64,000 nucleotides of DNA from contig JAPJBO010000883.1 of the NCBI GenBank assembly GCA_030068145.1, positions 30,557-94,556 on the forward strand, in the 5' to 3' direction. The stretch is from Diplonema papillatum. Its lineage: Eukaryota; Euglenozoa; Diplonemea; Diplonemida; Diplonemidae. Below, piece after piece: positions 1 through 13,724 of the stretch; position 1 is the stretch's first letter, and each line of letters begins with the position of its first letter. A program made the translations under genes and the position numbers. Below the pieces are notes generated by a model that ran no database searches, was not told where the DNA came from, and saw nothing but the letters and a program-made list of their open reading frames with translations.

Positions 1-514
1 GCTTGCATATGGCGTGGCCGTGCGCTCGGGTGTTGGGTGGTGGCACTTGCGGGGCGGGCTTCGTTCTACACCACCTTTTTCGTGAGCTTCGTGACCTTTT
101 CACAGGTCTTCAGCGTCCCGGATGCTGGCCGTTTGCATCGCTTGGAGTGGAGGGTGGGGTTTTCATGGTGGGCTGCGGCGGTGGCGCATGTGTGGGAGTC
201 TTCGACGCCAACTTACGCGGCTGCGGGGGAGTCTCGTCCATGGATGACGGGGCTGCGCAACGGGCGAGGACCACAGAGCCACACCCCGTCGAGCCTCCTG
301 GTTCGGTAGCCTGAAGAACTGTCCTGCTGAAAACTGGAAGAAGTAGGACTTCAGGTCGACGATAGCAGCATGCGACTTTGGAGCGTCACCGCATGGCGCG
401 CGTCGCTCTTCCGATCCGGCATGCGAGGCGTGCCCAAGAACTTCCCGTCAGAAGGAGTCCCCGTCCGTCAGGAGATCGAGCAGACCGTGCAAGCTGGCCT
501 CGCGGAGATCGATC
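1..514. other. No gene recognised
   Basis: Short open frames exist on both strands, but none shows a recognisable domain or biased composition. Nothing supportable is seen here apart from the rRNA-like stretch that follows. Confidence 0.5.
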
Positions 515-650
515 GGCGTCACAGCCGTGACGTCTAACGGCCTCACAGATCTCGGGGCATGAAGCGTCTCGTCTCTGGTGGTACCCCGAAGTGTAGGGAG
601 TCTTAGAAGTGAGGGTGAAGGAACAGCCTCGTCCCCCTGAGCAACCTAGA
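515..650 (-). rRNA. Divergent SSU (18S) rRNA-like scrap A
   Basis: Read on the minus strand, about 25 bases around positions 528-552 resemble the very conserved 18S stretch AGGTCTGTGATGCCCTTAGA, with roughly 21 of 25 positions agreeing by hand. A weaker match to the AACTTCTTAGAGGGA region lies near 600-615. The rest is too divergent to align by eye. It lies on the same strand as, and 3' in rRNA order to, the stronger fragment near 13.2-13.5 kb. It may be a degraded rDNA insertion or an unusual rRNA piece. A covariance-model search would decide. Confidence 0.4.
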
Positions 651-960
651 CCTTCCGAGCGTTTCTGCAAGGGACAGTACCCACCATGACTACTTGCGTG
701 ATCAGTCCACACCTTCTCGCAACGTCACAACGTGTTGAAGCCACAACTGACAGCAGCAGGGTAACCAAGTTTGAAGTAATACATTTTGCGTTGATTTGTG
801 ATCCTGTGTGTTATCCATTGATGAGTATTGACCTTCTGTGATACGCTGTGATTTTCCTTGATTTTCTGTCATCTACATCGATTTTCTGAGATGCAAAACG
901 TTGACCCATGACAATTTGTGATTCTCCCCGTTGGCCCGGTGACCATGGCCACCCCAACTA
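651..960. other. AT-richer stretch, no gene
   Basis: Positions 770-930 are richer in AT and contain an irregular recurring TGATTTTCTG-like word. No coding or RNA gene is recognised. Confidence 0.4.
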
Positions 961-1079
961 ACCAATGCATTGTTGGTACTAAAAATTAGTAGTTGGCAGC
1001 GTACTGCATGAAACTTACCATAGCAGGTGAGTTCCGCTAGTGCACGCAAACAAAAGAAAGCGCCATACTATTTTTTTTG
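961..1079 (+). repeat. Dispersed ~117-bp repeat, copy 1
   Basis: About 107 aligned bases match positions 9667-9783 with only five differences counted by hand. The repeat contains a splice-donor-like GCAG-GTGAGT at 1023-1032 and is followed by a T- and C-rich tract ending in TTTAG at 1092-1096, which looks like an intron 3' end. Copy 2 forms the 3' end of an intron in the ATG2-like gene. Copy 1 may therefore end an intron just upstream of the RRM gene, but no matching upstream exon was found. Confidence 0.85.
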
Positions 1080-1307
1080 CCCCCCTCTCTCTTTAGAAAT
1101 ATTACGCATTTGTAGTACGTGCGACGTCCGTGCGAAGGGGAACCCGCCGATTCTGCCCCATGTCGACGCAATCCTCGCCTCTACATTATGTTCGAGGCGG
1201 TCGGATGCCGACACACCGACACTATAATGATCCACACCCTCTTTGTAGCAAAGTCGCGGAAGGGCCACGAAAAGTACTTCCTTTTTCCAAACACAGGCGG
1301 GCAACTA

Positions 1308-1950
1308 CAAAGGAAGAGGCGGCAAGTCCGGCGCTGAAGCCTACGGGGCTGGTGGCAGCAAGGGGTTGCCAGCAGGAGGCTCGAAAGGCGAGCGCGGGAA
1401 CGCGGACTGCCGCTGCTTCGTTAACAACCTCGCATGGGAGACCACGTGGCAGGACCTGAAGGACCACTTCAGGCAGGTCGGCGACGTGGTCCGGGCCGAC
1501 GTTTTCAACAACAAAGCCGGACGGTGTGCTCTTCTTTTTTACATAAGCGCTGGAAGGACATGCTCGACGAAGCTGCCAGACGAAGAACCAATCCCAAGTG
1601 CTGTAACTACCGAACACGCGTTGAACGGACGACTAACTTCACCCTTGACTGCAAACCAGCAACGCCACCGCAAGGCATGCGTGCCGGACAAGCCGCTTTG
1701 CGGTTTAGCAGGAAAATACTGGAAGGAAGGGTCTCAGACTTGTTTCCGCCGGATTCAAACCACGAAAACAGTCCCGCAAATTGTCCACCCCAACAGGCCT
1801 TCCGGAAACGGAATCGTCGAGTTCTCCTCCCCTTCTGACGCTGAGAAGGCCATCGCGGAATTGCAGGACAGTGAGCTGCATGGGCGGAAGATATTCGTGA
1901 GGGAAGATCTCCCCGGCGACCAGAGAGGAAACCGGAACCAACAAAACTGA
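1308..1950 (+). CDS. RRM RNA-binding protein (5' end uncertain)
   Basis: The open frame encodes a glycine-rich lead followed by one RNA recognition motif. RNP2 is CFVNNL (1417-1434), followed by a TWQDLKDHF-type helix, and RNP1 is SGNGIVEF, then a DAEKAI helix and the last strand GRKIFV. RNP2 and RNP1 are separated by a 273-bp intron, 1524-1796 (donor GTGTGC, acceptor CAACAG). Removing it keeps frame (phase 2) and gives the normal RRM loop AGRPSGNG. The TWQDLKDHF wording is typical of Gbp2/hnRNP M-type RRMs, so binding to mRNA is likely. No start codon is visible in frame: a stop at 1247 and an acceptor-like CACAG at 1303-1307 suggest upstream exons. The intron carries a dispersed repeat also found at 33742-33851. 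Confidence 0.7.
1527..1632 (+). repeat. Dispersed repeat inside RRM intron, copy 1
   Basis: This stretch aligns with 33742-33851. Both share TTTTTACATAAGCGC, ATGCTCGAC, CTGCCAGAC, ATCCCAAGTGCTG and GTTGAACGGACG in the same order with small indels. It occupies the 5' part of the RRM intron. Confidence 0.8.
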
Positions 1951-4992
<3,042 letters not shown>

Positions 4993-6369
4993 ATGGCCCA
5001 GTCTCCTCCGGTTGAGAGTGGCGAACGATGCCGGCTCGACAGGGCACCTCGCAGCGGTGTCTCTGAAAGGAGGATCTACAACGGGCTGGGCTCGTCGTCG
5101 CTGGCGTACCTCCGCGCGATGCCGACGGCGAAGGACGGGGGATACTCCCTCACAGAGTACGCGAGCGGCTTCGGCCGGTCCCACAGCGGCTTGGTCCGAA
5201 CGGAGCCATCGTCCCGACGGCTCAGTCGCTGCTCGACGGCCGACAGCGCACCCATCGGAATCGAAACACCACCTCGTCCAAGCAACTTACCGCCGCCCTC
5301 CATAGCACGCGGTGATTGTCCGTCAACCGGTCAATTCTTCCTTGACGGGAGCCGAACGCCGAAGCTCCCTTTCAGTGCGGAGCCACCGGATTCGCCCTGC
5401 TCCTACGAGACACCAGTCAAGGAAGCATCGCTGAACGCAAACGAGTCCACCGGAACAATTCCTGTGAATAGATCCGGTGACGACGCCGACCGTCGTTCGA
5501 GACATCAAACTGTACGCGACTCTTTGCACAATCACAACTCTCCGCAGAGTAGCTCTCGGCGCGACGAATCTGCAGAGGTCGCCTCTTTTCCGATGCACGC
5601 GCTACTCGTCGCAGAGGATAAGCGGGCCTCTGGTGCTCTGCACAACGCCGAAGCGCAGACGGACCCGCTCGCCTCCATACTCGTCGATGAACCACCACCA
5701 GAGCCGGCTGAGCCGCTGCCCGTCGTCCCCAACGACGCCAAAACCACGGACGGCGCCAAAACCGCCGCCGGTGCCAAAAACACGAACGACGCCGGAAGCG
5801 ACAACGGCCGGGACACCGTCATTAAGGACAGCAGCGCCGTCCCCAGCAGTGTCAACAACGCCGGCGGCGTTGACGACAATCCCGGCAAAGTCGACGCCGG
5901 CAGCAATACCACACCTGCAAGCAATCCTGCCTGTGTCGATGCCAGCAGAGCCGGCACCAACGATGCCGACCGTGCCGACAAGTCAGCCAATTCCAAACAC
6001 AACGCCACGAAAAGCAGCCCACCCAGCAATCGCAATGATGGTCTTTATGGAAGCAGCCACAAAGACTCTCTCGACGACTGCAGGAGCCGAAGTCCTTCGC
6101 GATATGGCCCCCTTTCCATGACCGCCGGCATGAACGAGGATTTGGCTGGACATCGTGTCCCTCGGCGGATGCTGCACGGCACCATCCCGCACCACCTAGA
6201 CCACAACCTGATGCTAGAGTGCGTTATGGCACTTGCGGAAGAGCGCACCACGAGTCCCACCCGGAAATACGTGCATTACAGCGACTTGTTGTCCCCGCTG
6301 ATGATGCTACCAGGAGACGGTATCGCGTTGCCGTCCGCTTTCAGCAGGCCGTGGTCAGTGATCCTGTAG
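4993..6369 (+). CDS. Hypothetical disordered protein, 458 aa
   Basis: The frame opens at 4975 with GTG, and the first ATG is at 4993 (MAQSPPVES). The protein is unrecognised. It is almost wholly low-complexity and rich in Ser, Pro, Asp, Asn and Arg. A central Ala/Gly/Asn/Thr/Asp tract at about residues 245-320 repeats short words such as DAKTTDGAKTAAGAKN. The last ~75 residues are more ordered (HLDHNLMLECVMALAEER) and may be a short binding helix. No signal peptide or membrane segment is seen. The long uninterrupted frame and its codon-like composition support a real gene. Its role cannot be inferred. Confidence 0.6.
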   Translation: MAQSPPVESGERCRLDRAPRSGVSERRIYNGLGSSSLAYLRAMPTAKDGGYSLTEYASGFGRSHSGLVRTEPSSRRLSRCSTADSAPIGIETPPRPSNLPPPSIARGDCPSTGQFFLDGSRTPKLPFSAEPPDSPCSYETPVKEASLNANESTGTIPVNRSGDDADRRSRHQTVRDSLHNHNSPQSSSRRDESAEVASFPMHALLVAEDKRASGALHNAEAQTDPLASILVDEPPPEPAEPLPVVPNDAKTTDGAKTAAGAKNTNDAGSDNGRDTVIKDSSAVPSSVNNAGGVDDNPGKVDAGSNTTPASNPACVDASRAGTNDADRADKSANSKHNATKSSPPSNRNDGLYGSSHKDSLDDCRSRSPSRYGPLSMTAGMNEDLAGHRVPRRMLHGTIPHHLDHNLMLECVMALAEERTTSPTRKYVHYSDLLSPLMMLPGDGIALPSAFSRPWSVIL

Positions 6370-6400
6370 CCAGGAGAACAGGCCCTTTGGCTTGGTTGAC

Positions 6401-6470
6401 ACACACACACACGCTCCCACACACACACACGCTCCCACACACACACACGCTCCCACACACACACACCCAC
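6401..6470. repeat. CA-rich 18-bp minisatellite
   Basis: Four tandem units of an 18-base word made of ACACACACAC followed by GCTCCC, just downstream of the preceding stop codon and probably in its 3' untranslated region. Confidence 0.9.
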
Positions 6471-7611
6471 CTTAGCACCCAGCCCGTTCAAACGGCGCGG
6501 CCGCTGGATGAAGCTGTTTCGCGCGCAATCGAAACTCTTTAGACCAGGCATCATCGGGGCGCGACCTTCAGCTCACACCCGTACAAATCATGCTTTGAAC
6601 GTGCTGACCATCTGGAATGGGGGGCGAATCCTGCCTCTTCTGGGAGATTGTTCACACAGTGCCCAGGGGCAGGCGAATCTGGTGTCCCCAAAGCTCGGTT
6701 GGACATCCAAATGTGACGTTCGAGATCTTTCAAGAGGCCAGGAAAAATGTTTCCGAAGCCCTTCTGAAAGCTTTTGCAGCTCTATGAGCCATTGCATGCA
6801 ATGCAACGTTATGCGGCTTGAGACAAGAGAAATTTGTCTGTCGTGCACGGACATTGCAATGCCTAAGCCTCCACGGAGATGCGGAGTTGAAGTATCTTGC
6901 ACCCCACCGGAGCAAACGCTTGCAATGGTGTCTTTGCAAGGCAGCGCTGGCTTGTTTTATATCGCTAGCCCAGAAGCCTGTCTTTTATATATGTGTAATT
7001 CGTTTCAAGCAAGCATCGACTCAACAGCAAAGAACAGCAAATGCGGATTCGCGGGATGTGTCGTCTCATGCGTGGTCTCTTGATTTGGCCACACGTCCGC
7101 TGAACGCCATTGTACTCCCCACCGGCGTGTTGTAAATTGTTTTGTCCTCCTCAGCCGTTCCCTTGCCCCCCCCCCCCCCCCCCCCTACTACGGGTTTACC
7201 CGGCCACCGTCTTTCCCATCATGCAAACGTGCGAAACGCTCATCTCGCTGTGCGAGGGAGCGCCTCAAATACTTCTTCAACTATGTCTGTCCATGTCCCT
7301 TCTTCGACCGTGTGCGTTACCCATGTTCTGCTATTGACCGCCGCGCATCAGCCAAGCGGACGCGGATGCGACTGAGGTTACTTATTCATGTCTGCCAGTC
7401 TGAGCGGAAGTGGTTACGTTACCGCGCAACCAGCCGGATCTTCGGATATCCTTCGTTTTGACATATGAGTGTAACCTGTTCATGTGCAAAGAAGGTTTGA
7501 TACTAGCTCCGAGGACCTACCGGACTTCAAGCAGCTTACACGGGTCGTAGGTTCCCTCCCCGCCCAGGGTGGACACAAGGAACTGTAGCGCGTGCGCTGA
7601 CAGTCGCGAGG
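6471..7611. other. Intergenic with poly-C tract
   Basis: Open frames here lack recognisable content. A run of about 19 C lies near 7168-7187. No RNA gene was seen. Confidence 0.5.
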
Positions 7612-10600
7612 ATGATGTCGTACCTGCGGCAGGCGCTGGTGTTTGCCTTGGAAGCTACCACCCTGCCGCAGCAAGTACGTGACGCGGTAGAAGACTGGTT
7701 TGACGTAGCCGAGCTTGCTAAAGACGAACTGATCAAGCTGGACTATGCGGAAGTACGGGCGCACAAGATCAACGACCTGCTGAAGGACACGAAGTTTGAG
7801 ACCGCAGATGCTCCCGTGTGTGTTTCTGAGCTGGAAGTCGATTTGCTCAAGATGCAACTCGGGCTAAAGAAGGCAGAGGTGCACCTGAGGACAAAAGAGG
7901 CGCACCCTGTTTGCATCGATGTCATCATCCAGAACGTGACAGTGACGTGGAGGAAGCCAAGCCAAATCCGCGACTTCGACGCGCTTTACAGCCTGGTTGA
8001 CATGCTGCTCGACGGGGTGTCCAGGCAGCTCGAGGTTGACATCAAGATCCACTCGCCGGTGGCGACAGACGGCTCCCGTCAATTGCTGCACATCAGCCTG
8101 CAAGAAAACGGGTTCTGCGGTGGCTTCGCCACGACACTCGCCAACGTGCGCGCCGTTATCTCAGAGGGCCTGCCATCTCACGATGGTGCTGAGCAGACGG
8201 GGGAAGAGGTTTTTACAATCGCTGAAGTTGGCATCGAGAAGAAACAGAACTCGTTCTCTTCTGCGGCAAGCCCGGGCGCCCCGTGGGCGGAGTTTCAACA
8301 TTACTCGGCGGAGGCAAAAGACGTCTCGTTCTCCTTCGGGCAGCCGCTGCTGACCTTTCTCACGCGCTGTGTCGTGTCGAAAGACTTTTCGCACTACCAT
8401 CCGTGCGTCATCAAGGCAACGCTACCGTCCCTTCTCCTTTCGAACGCCTGCTTCACAAGCGCGGAACCGGTGACCATCAAAGCGCACGGCATTCGAAGAG
8501 CAACGCTAGGCGCGTGCCAAGACGACATCGATCTGTTCACCCTCCATTGCTCGCCCGAGGCCAAGCTTTCTGTCTCATTTTACCCGGAGATCAGTATCTC
8601 CATCCCTTCTTGTGACATAACCATCCCCCTCGACCTCATCGCGTCGCAGGCCGCCGCCGTCATCGACAACGTATGCTCCCTCGCCGTCCTGGATTCCAGC
8701 CACCACATTTCTCACGCAATAACTCGTTTGAATAGGCTTCCTTGCAAAATGGACTGCCCATTGTAAATGTTGATGTCCTCGTTATCTGAACGGGCAGCAC
8801 AAGGGCTCAGGGGTGTCGCATAAAGCGACGCGGCTCCGGGCGCTCAAGCTGACGCTGCCCAGTACCGTCAACTGCACCTTGCACGTTTCTCACATCTCAC
8901 ACTTTGTAGTTTTCTGCAACCTTGACCCATGTGCGGAAAGGTAAAACGGCAAACCAAGCTGGAGCAACACAAAAAATTATATTTACTTCGTTTGACTTGG
9001 ATGCCGAGGATGCCAACGTCGATGACGACGAGCAACCCACAGGCAAGAGCGTCGGAAACAGTGGTTCATTGGGCGGGTGTTGTAGCAGTAGCCGCAGCTT
9101 ATCGAACAGCCAGAGGTATGCATCTTCCTGCTCTATGCGACAGAGGACGATGCGCCTTCAGCACGCGCTCACCCCATCCATGCGCGAGAGGCAGAGCATA
9201 AACGCCAACCTAAGATTTCCCCGGACCCAGCAACTGAAAGAGGGTAGGAAGAAAACAGAAAGAGGTGGGTGTCACTTTTAGGGTGCGGATCACCACCTGT
9301 CCATCGTAGCCGCACGCGAAAAGCGCGTGTACTTCGAAAGTCTCTCCAGCTGGACTTCACCCTGCAGACCAGATTAAAAGTCGACAGGCCAATCGAGCGC
9401 TTCCGACTTGACCGAGTCCCACTCAGAAATTCAAGTCATCGTTGCTGTGGATCCGCCGTGAATAGCTTCCACGCGGGAAAGAGCAACTGCTCATCCTAAG
9501 GTCCTGATGATCTAAAGGCACTCTTAGGTGGAAGTGTTGAAAAGTTGCACACACGCCCCAGAGAATAAGTCGCCCCTTCGACAAATGCGTGACGGACACG
9601 TCCCCCCGGCCAGGCAAGAAAATGTTGGCATCAACGACGGAAAACCGCTCTTGTTTTTTGTGTTAACAATGCTTTGTTGGTACTAAGAATTAGTAGTTGG
9701 CAGCGTACTACATGAAACTTACCAAAGCAGGTGAGTTCCGCTAGTGCACACAAACAAAAGAAAGCGCCATACTAAATTTTTTGGCCTTCAGCGGTCTGAG
9801 CGGGCCTTCAGACGAGAGCAGAAATGTTCTGCGATTGGCTTCTGACTTGCTGAACAGCGAAAGAGTGAATCGGCACAAGTACGCTGAAGAAGCATTGCCC
9901 GATGTGCACAACGCCACAACATTCTCCGTTCGGCAGCAAAAAAAAGAAAGCACCACAATAACAGAGCGCGCCGATCTGGCGGCCTTCGGGAACCCGCTAT
10001 GGGACGGTGTCATCGAAGATGAAAGCGACTCGGATGAGGAGCTGTTGTACGCGGGCACCTTCAATCCGAAGGACCAGCAAGTCGTGTTTCAGTCGTGCGT
10101 CGCTGGCGACGATACGGCACTGTGGACCCGTTTGCCAGAGACGCGTGCGTTTCAGACGTGCCGGGACGCGGTCGCAACGCGGCGATCTGTGCGGAACCCG
10201 TCGCATTTGTTCCACTCCGCCTTGGGCCCCTCTATGTTCCAAACAACCGCCCCAACTCAACCAGCAACCGAAAGCCGCCGCAGCATCTGTTCGGCGATGT
10301 CAGCAGACGAGCAAATCCTGCAAACAGACACCGACGCACACTGCCACAACCACGCCGATATCCAACACGATGCAGTGTCCATGCACACAGAACCAGCGGC
10401 ACCAAGGTCACCCACCTGCCCGTCAGGCTGCGAACCGGCCTTGGCACGAGCCGCAAGTGAAAGTGAAAGCGATGTCGAGACAGGCCTACAGGCTTCAGTC
10501 CCCCCTTTTCCCGCGTTCTCATTTTCCATCGGAAACACAACGCTGATCGTGCGGAAAGACACTGCCAGGGTCCCGGTGGGTGCTGGAAGAAATCCCGAGC

Positions 10601-12669
10601 AAGACGCAGCTCGGATTGGGTTCGCCGTCAAGGTGACACCCATCCGCGTGGTTTCGCGCGTGGAGGACCGGAGCCCCGCGGCGGGCATCGCGCCCACTGG
10701 GCAGGTCGTCGTGAGCGAGTTTGAGGTCGGGATCTCGACGTTTGATGGGACGGGCGACGAACACCGACCGCTGGTGCTTGCATTGCACAAGATTAGCGCA
10801 AAAGTCGATGTTTTGCCGCACAAAGGCAGTGCACTGCACGTGGCCGAACTCGAGGTAAAGGTCGGCGGGCTGAGCGTTGACGTGCGAAGCTTTGGCGGGC
10901 TCTTGGTAGCGAAGAATGTAGGCGAGTCTGCCCTCGTCGTTTCGCGCACTGTGCGCACTGCAGCGAGTGTCACGTCTTCTGCTATGCAAGCGAGACGTGC
11001 CGACTTGTTTGGGAAGCCCGCCACAGTTGAATCGAGTCCACGGATTGCCCGCTCTTCGTCTTTCACACTGACAAACCGTTGGACGGCCATCTCCGTGGCC
11101 ACACTCGACATGACCCTACCCTGTATCGACGATACACCCAAGGGATACACCGTCTCTCTTACAGACTTCCGTTTCACGCCGTACTTAACAACGATCGCAT
11201 CGTTCGCTATCACCCAAACCGGCACGCATCACTTACTCAACACTTCTCTTGGAGAACACGAGCTTGCAAATCAACCCTTCATGTCAATCCTCACCACCCA
11301 CGAGCAACCCGCCTCGGGCAGTGCCGCTGAGCCCGGAGTCGATGCTCAGCTGTCCAAAAAAGACTACCAAGTGAGCATATCGCGGGTCAACTTCAAAGAC
11401 ACGGCAGACCTGTCTTTCTTCCGGACGCTCGCCCGCGCCGCGAAATGCGCCGCCGCCACCACCCTCCCGCCACAAAGCCGCCCGGCGGCAGCAACGCCAG
11501 CGAGCAACCAAAGCCCGCCGCTGCGCATCTTCCTGTTCCGCTGTTCTTTAACCCTTCTCGGCACCGTCCTCCGCCGCCCCCTCCCCGGCCTGTTCCCACA
11601 AGCCGGCGGGTCCGAGCCGCCGCCTGCCCCCGTCCTCTTCAAAGCAGAGCTTCCGCAGGCGCTGGTGTCCCGACCCGAAAGCGGGGTGCCCACAATAGCC
11701 ACCGACGCGGCGACTGTGCACATCTGCTGCGCCGCCCTCCGCGCGTGGTCGCACGCTAGAAACCGAGCGCCCGAAAGCACCGCGAAAACCAAGCCGCAGA
11801 GCGGCGCAGGGGCAGGAGTGTCCACCGAACCGCACGTCGCGTGGAACGGGGAAGCAGAAAACCCGATGTCGGAGCGCGTCTACGTTGCGGAGCAGCATGA
11901 CGGGGGACACGTCGGGAATTCGACCGTGCAGGAGGCGAAGCGGGTCTGCGTGGAAATCCAGTCGATTGCAGTGTCTATTTGGGACGACTTCACGCTACCT
12001 GATGGATCCTGTATCCACACAGAGCTCAACAGTGCCGTCGTGCGGGTGTGTGGCGGGGTGCAACCGAAATGCGAGGCTGAGGTGTTCAGCGTCCGTGTGT
12101 CATATCGATGTGGTGGGGACACGACCAGTGTGCTCTTTCTGACCAACCCCGAGCAAAACGAGGGCGCTATTCGTCTGGCAGCAGCCGGCCCACGACTCGT
12201 GGTGGACAAGCGCTCTCCCACTCGTCGCGCCAAACGTTTAAAACTCGTTGTACAGACACCGGTCCAGATCGCTATATTTCCCCCCGGTCTGGTTAATGCA
12301 TTGTCGCTCCTGCGCGCGCATCAGCAGAAATCGAGACGTGACTCCGACGACGAGCCGTCGGACCCGCTGCTAGTCAAACTCATCCTGCAGAAGGGCTCCG
12401 GGGCTTCGTGTGTATCCCTCCCGATTCGGCTGGTGAGCTGCAAGAAGTACCTGCCCCTTGCGAATGCCCTGTGGGGCACTGTCCGCGCGTTCCCGGAGAT
12501 GGACAAGATGCGGGAACACGCGTCCTCGTTGGAGGCATTTCGTTCCATGGTTGCTTCGATCTTGCCCAAACCATCTGCCGCAGAGCATTGGCCGCCCGCC
12601 ACAGTTTCCGCCGCCATCAGCCGTGTGTCCGAATCGGTCACTTCATTGTTCAACGGGCTAGCGGGGTAG
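7612..12669 (+). CDS. ATG2/chorein-like large protein, three exons
   Basis: Exons as worked out from phase: 7612-8670, 8798-8940 and 9792-12669. The introns are 8671-8797 (GTATGC...GGGCAG) and 8941-9791 (GTAAAA...CTTCAG). The joined frame is 1,359 residues. The N-terminus resembles the chorein/ATG2 start: an amphipathic helix, then LDYAEVRAHKINDLL, a strand ending VSELEVDLLKMQL and VCIDVIIQNVTVTW. These are the alternating strands of a lipid-transfer groove. Later parts are beta-rich with long Ala/Pro/Ser linkers and an acidic ESDSDEE segment. ATG2 proteins move lipid from the ER to growing autophagosomes and are usually 1,500-2,000 residues. The family call rests on the N-terminal pattern and size only. 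Another bridge-like lipid transfer protein is possible. The second intron ends in the dispersed 117-bp repeat. Confidence 0.55.
9667..9783 (+). repeat. Dispersed ~117-bp repeat, copy 2
   Basis: Copy of 961-1079, about 95% identical over 107 bases by hand count. It lies at the 3' end of the second intron of the ATG2-like gene, immediately before the acceptor at 9790-9791. Like copy 1 it contains GCAG-GTGAGT. Confidence 0.9.
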
Positions 12670-13189
12670 TCCAGCACTGTTAGCCCTCCAGCATGGCGCT
12701 TTGCTTCGTCTGGCAGTGTAACTGGGAGTCCGACCGTGGTGCGCGATATGAGTGATGTGCGGATGATAGTCGCTTCCCGCCCAGTCATAGAGACCTTTCC
12801 AGACCAGCTGTGTTCTGAAGTTTGCGAACGTAGCATCTCTGGGCACAACTAAACACCGTCCACCTTTTCACAGCCCCTTGCTGCTGCCAATGCTTTTTCG
12901 TTAGATATCGCACATAGAAGTGGAGACGTTTCATTGGTGCGCCCACACTGTGTCCAACCAATGTTCAAATACTATCGTTTTGCCTGTGCGCAATGTCTCT
13001 CGTCGCGAACCTCGAACACCAACGCCGACTAGCCTCACTTTCGCACTAGTACTGGTTCACCTAGCCCGTTCTCAGCATCTTGCCTGCATGTCGCCCGTCC
13101 GGCGTTCCGAATGCGTTTTCGTCACCCTGTTGTGATTTATAGCCAGGCGAGAGTTTCAGTGAGAAGTAGTGCGCGTCTCGGGCAAGCAA
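12670..13189. other. Intergenic, no gene recognised
   Basis: No coding frame with recognisable content. The minus strand near 13030-13190 could be a poorly conserved extension of the SSU rRNA fragment, but I cannot align it with confidence. Confidence 0.4.
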
Positions 13190-13480
13190 GCCGCCGATGC
13201 CAAAAGACAACCCCTACAACGACCTGCCCACCTACTTAAGGGTCGAGATCTCGTTCGTTAGCGGAATCAATCTGACAAATCACTCCACCAACCAGAAGCG
13301 GCCATGCACTGCCCCACGTTTGAAACAGCTGTCAATCTGTCAATCCTCGAGATCGTCTTGACCTAGTAAAATTCCCCGTGTTGAGGCAAATTAAGCCGCA
13401 TACTCCACGCCTGGTGGATTCATTTCGTCAATTCCTTTCAGTTTCAGAGCTTGATACCTCCCTCAACACTAAACTAAGAT
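13190..13480 (-). rRNA. Divergent 18S rRNA fragment B
   Basis: On the minus strand this matches a contiguous part of eukaryotic SSU rRNA. In order it shows CTGAAACTGAAAGGAATTGACG, CCACCAGGCGTGGAGTATG, CGGCTTAATTTGCCTCAACACGGGG, GGATTGACAGATTGACAGCTGTTTC, GTGCATGGCCGCTTCTGGTTGG, TGGAGTGATTTGTC and CCGCTAACGAACGAGA. Differences from common 18S are many, but some keep pairing: the usual GAGAGCTC helix reads GACAGCTG here. The fragment is isolated, has no full 18S around it and sits just upstream of the PDZ gene. It is either an rDNA relic or a divergent rRNA piece. Identity is sure; function is not. Confidence 0.8.
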
Positions 13481-13587
13481 TTCCCCCCGCCGTGGAGCCA
13501 CGGATTCGGGGGTTCGAACAACTTGCGTCTCCAAATATCGGGCATCCGTTGAGTGAAGGTTCAGGCAACCCGCTCAACAGTGTCCTT

Positions 13588-13625
13588 CAGATCACTCGTC
13601 AGGGCAGTATGCTGTTCTTCCAAAG
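13588..13625 (+). repeat. 38-bp repeat, copy 1 (upstream of PDZ gene)
   Basis: Nearly identical to 14597-14632 inside the intron of the next gene. Both contain AGGGCAGTATGCTGTTCTTC followed by CAAAG. Confidence 0.9.
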
Positions 13626-13724
13626 ATCAAGGCCTAACTGTAGCTCAGCAAAGTAAACGAACATAGGGTGTTCTTCTCTGCTGCACGCCTCGATACAAAC
13701 AGGCAGGGCGGGTAAGGGGGGGAG

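Noticed and set aside
1005-1227. Spliced small gene starting MKLTIA at 1008 using the GTGAGT donor in the repeat
   Set aside because: The same ATG and donor in the second repeat copy run straight into a stop, so the ATG is probably fortuitous.
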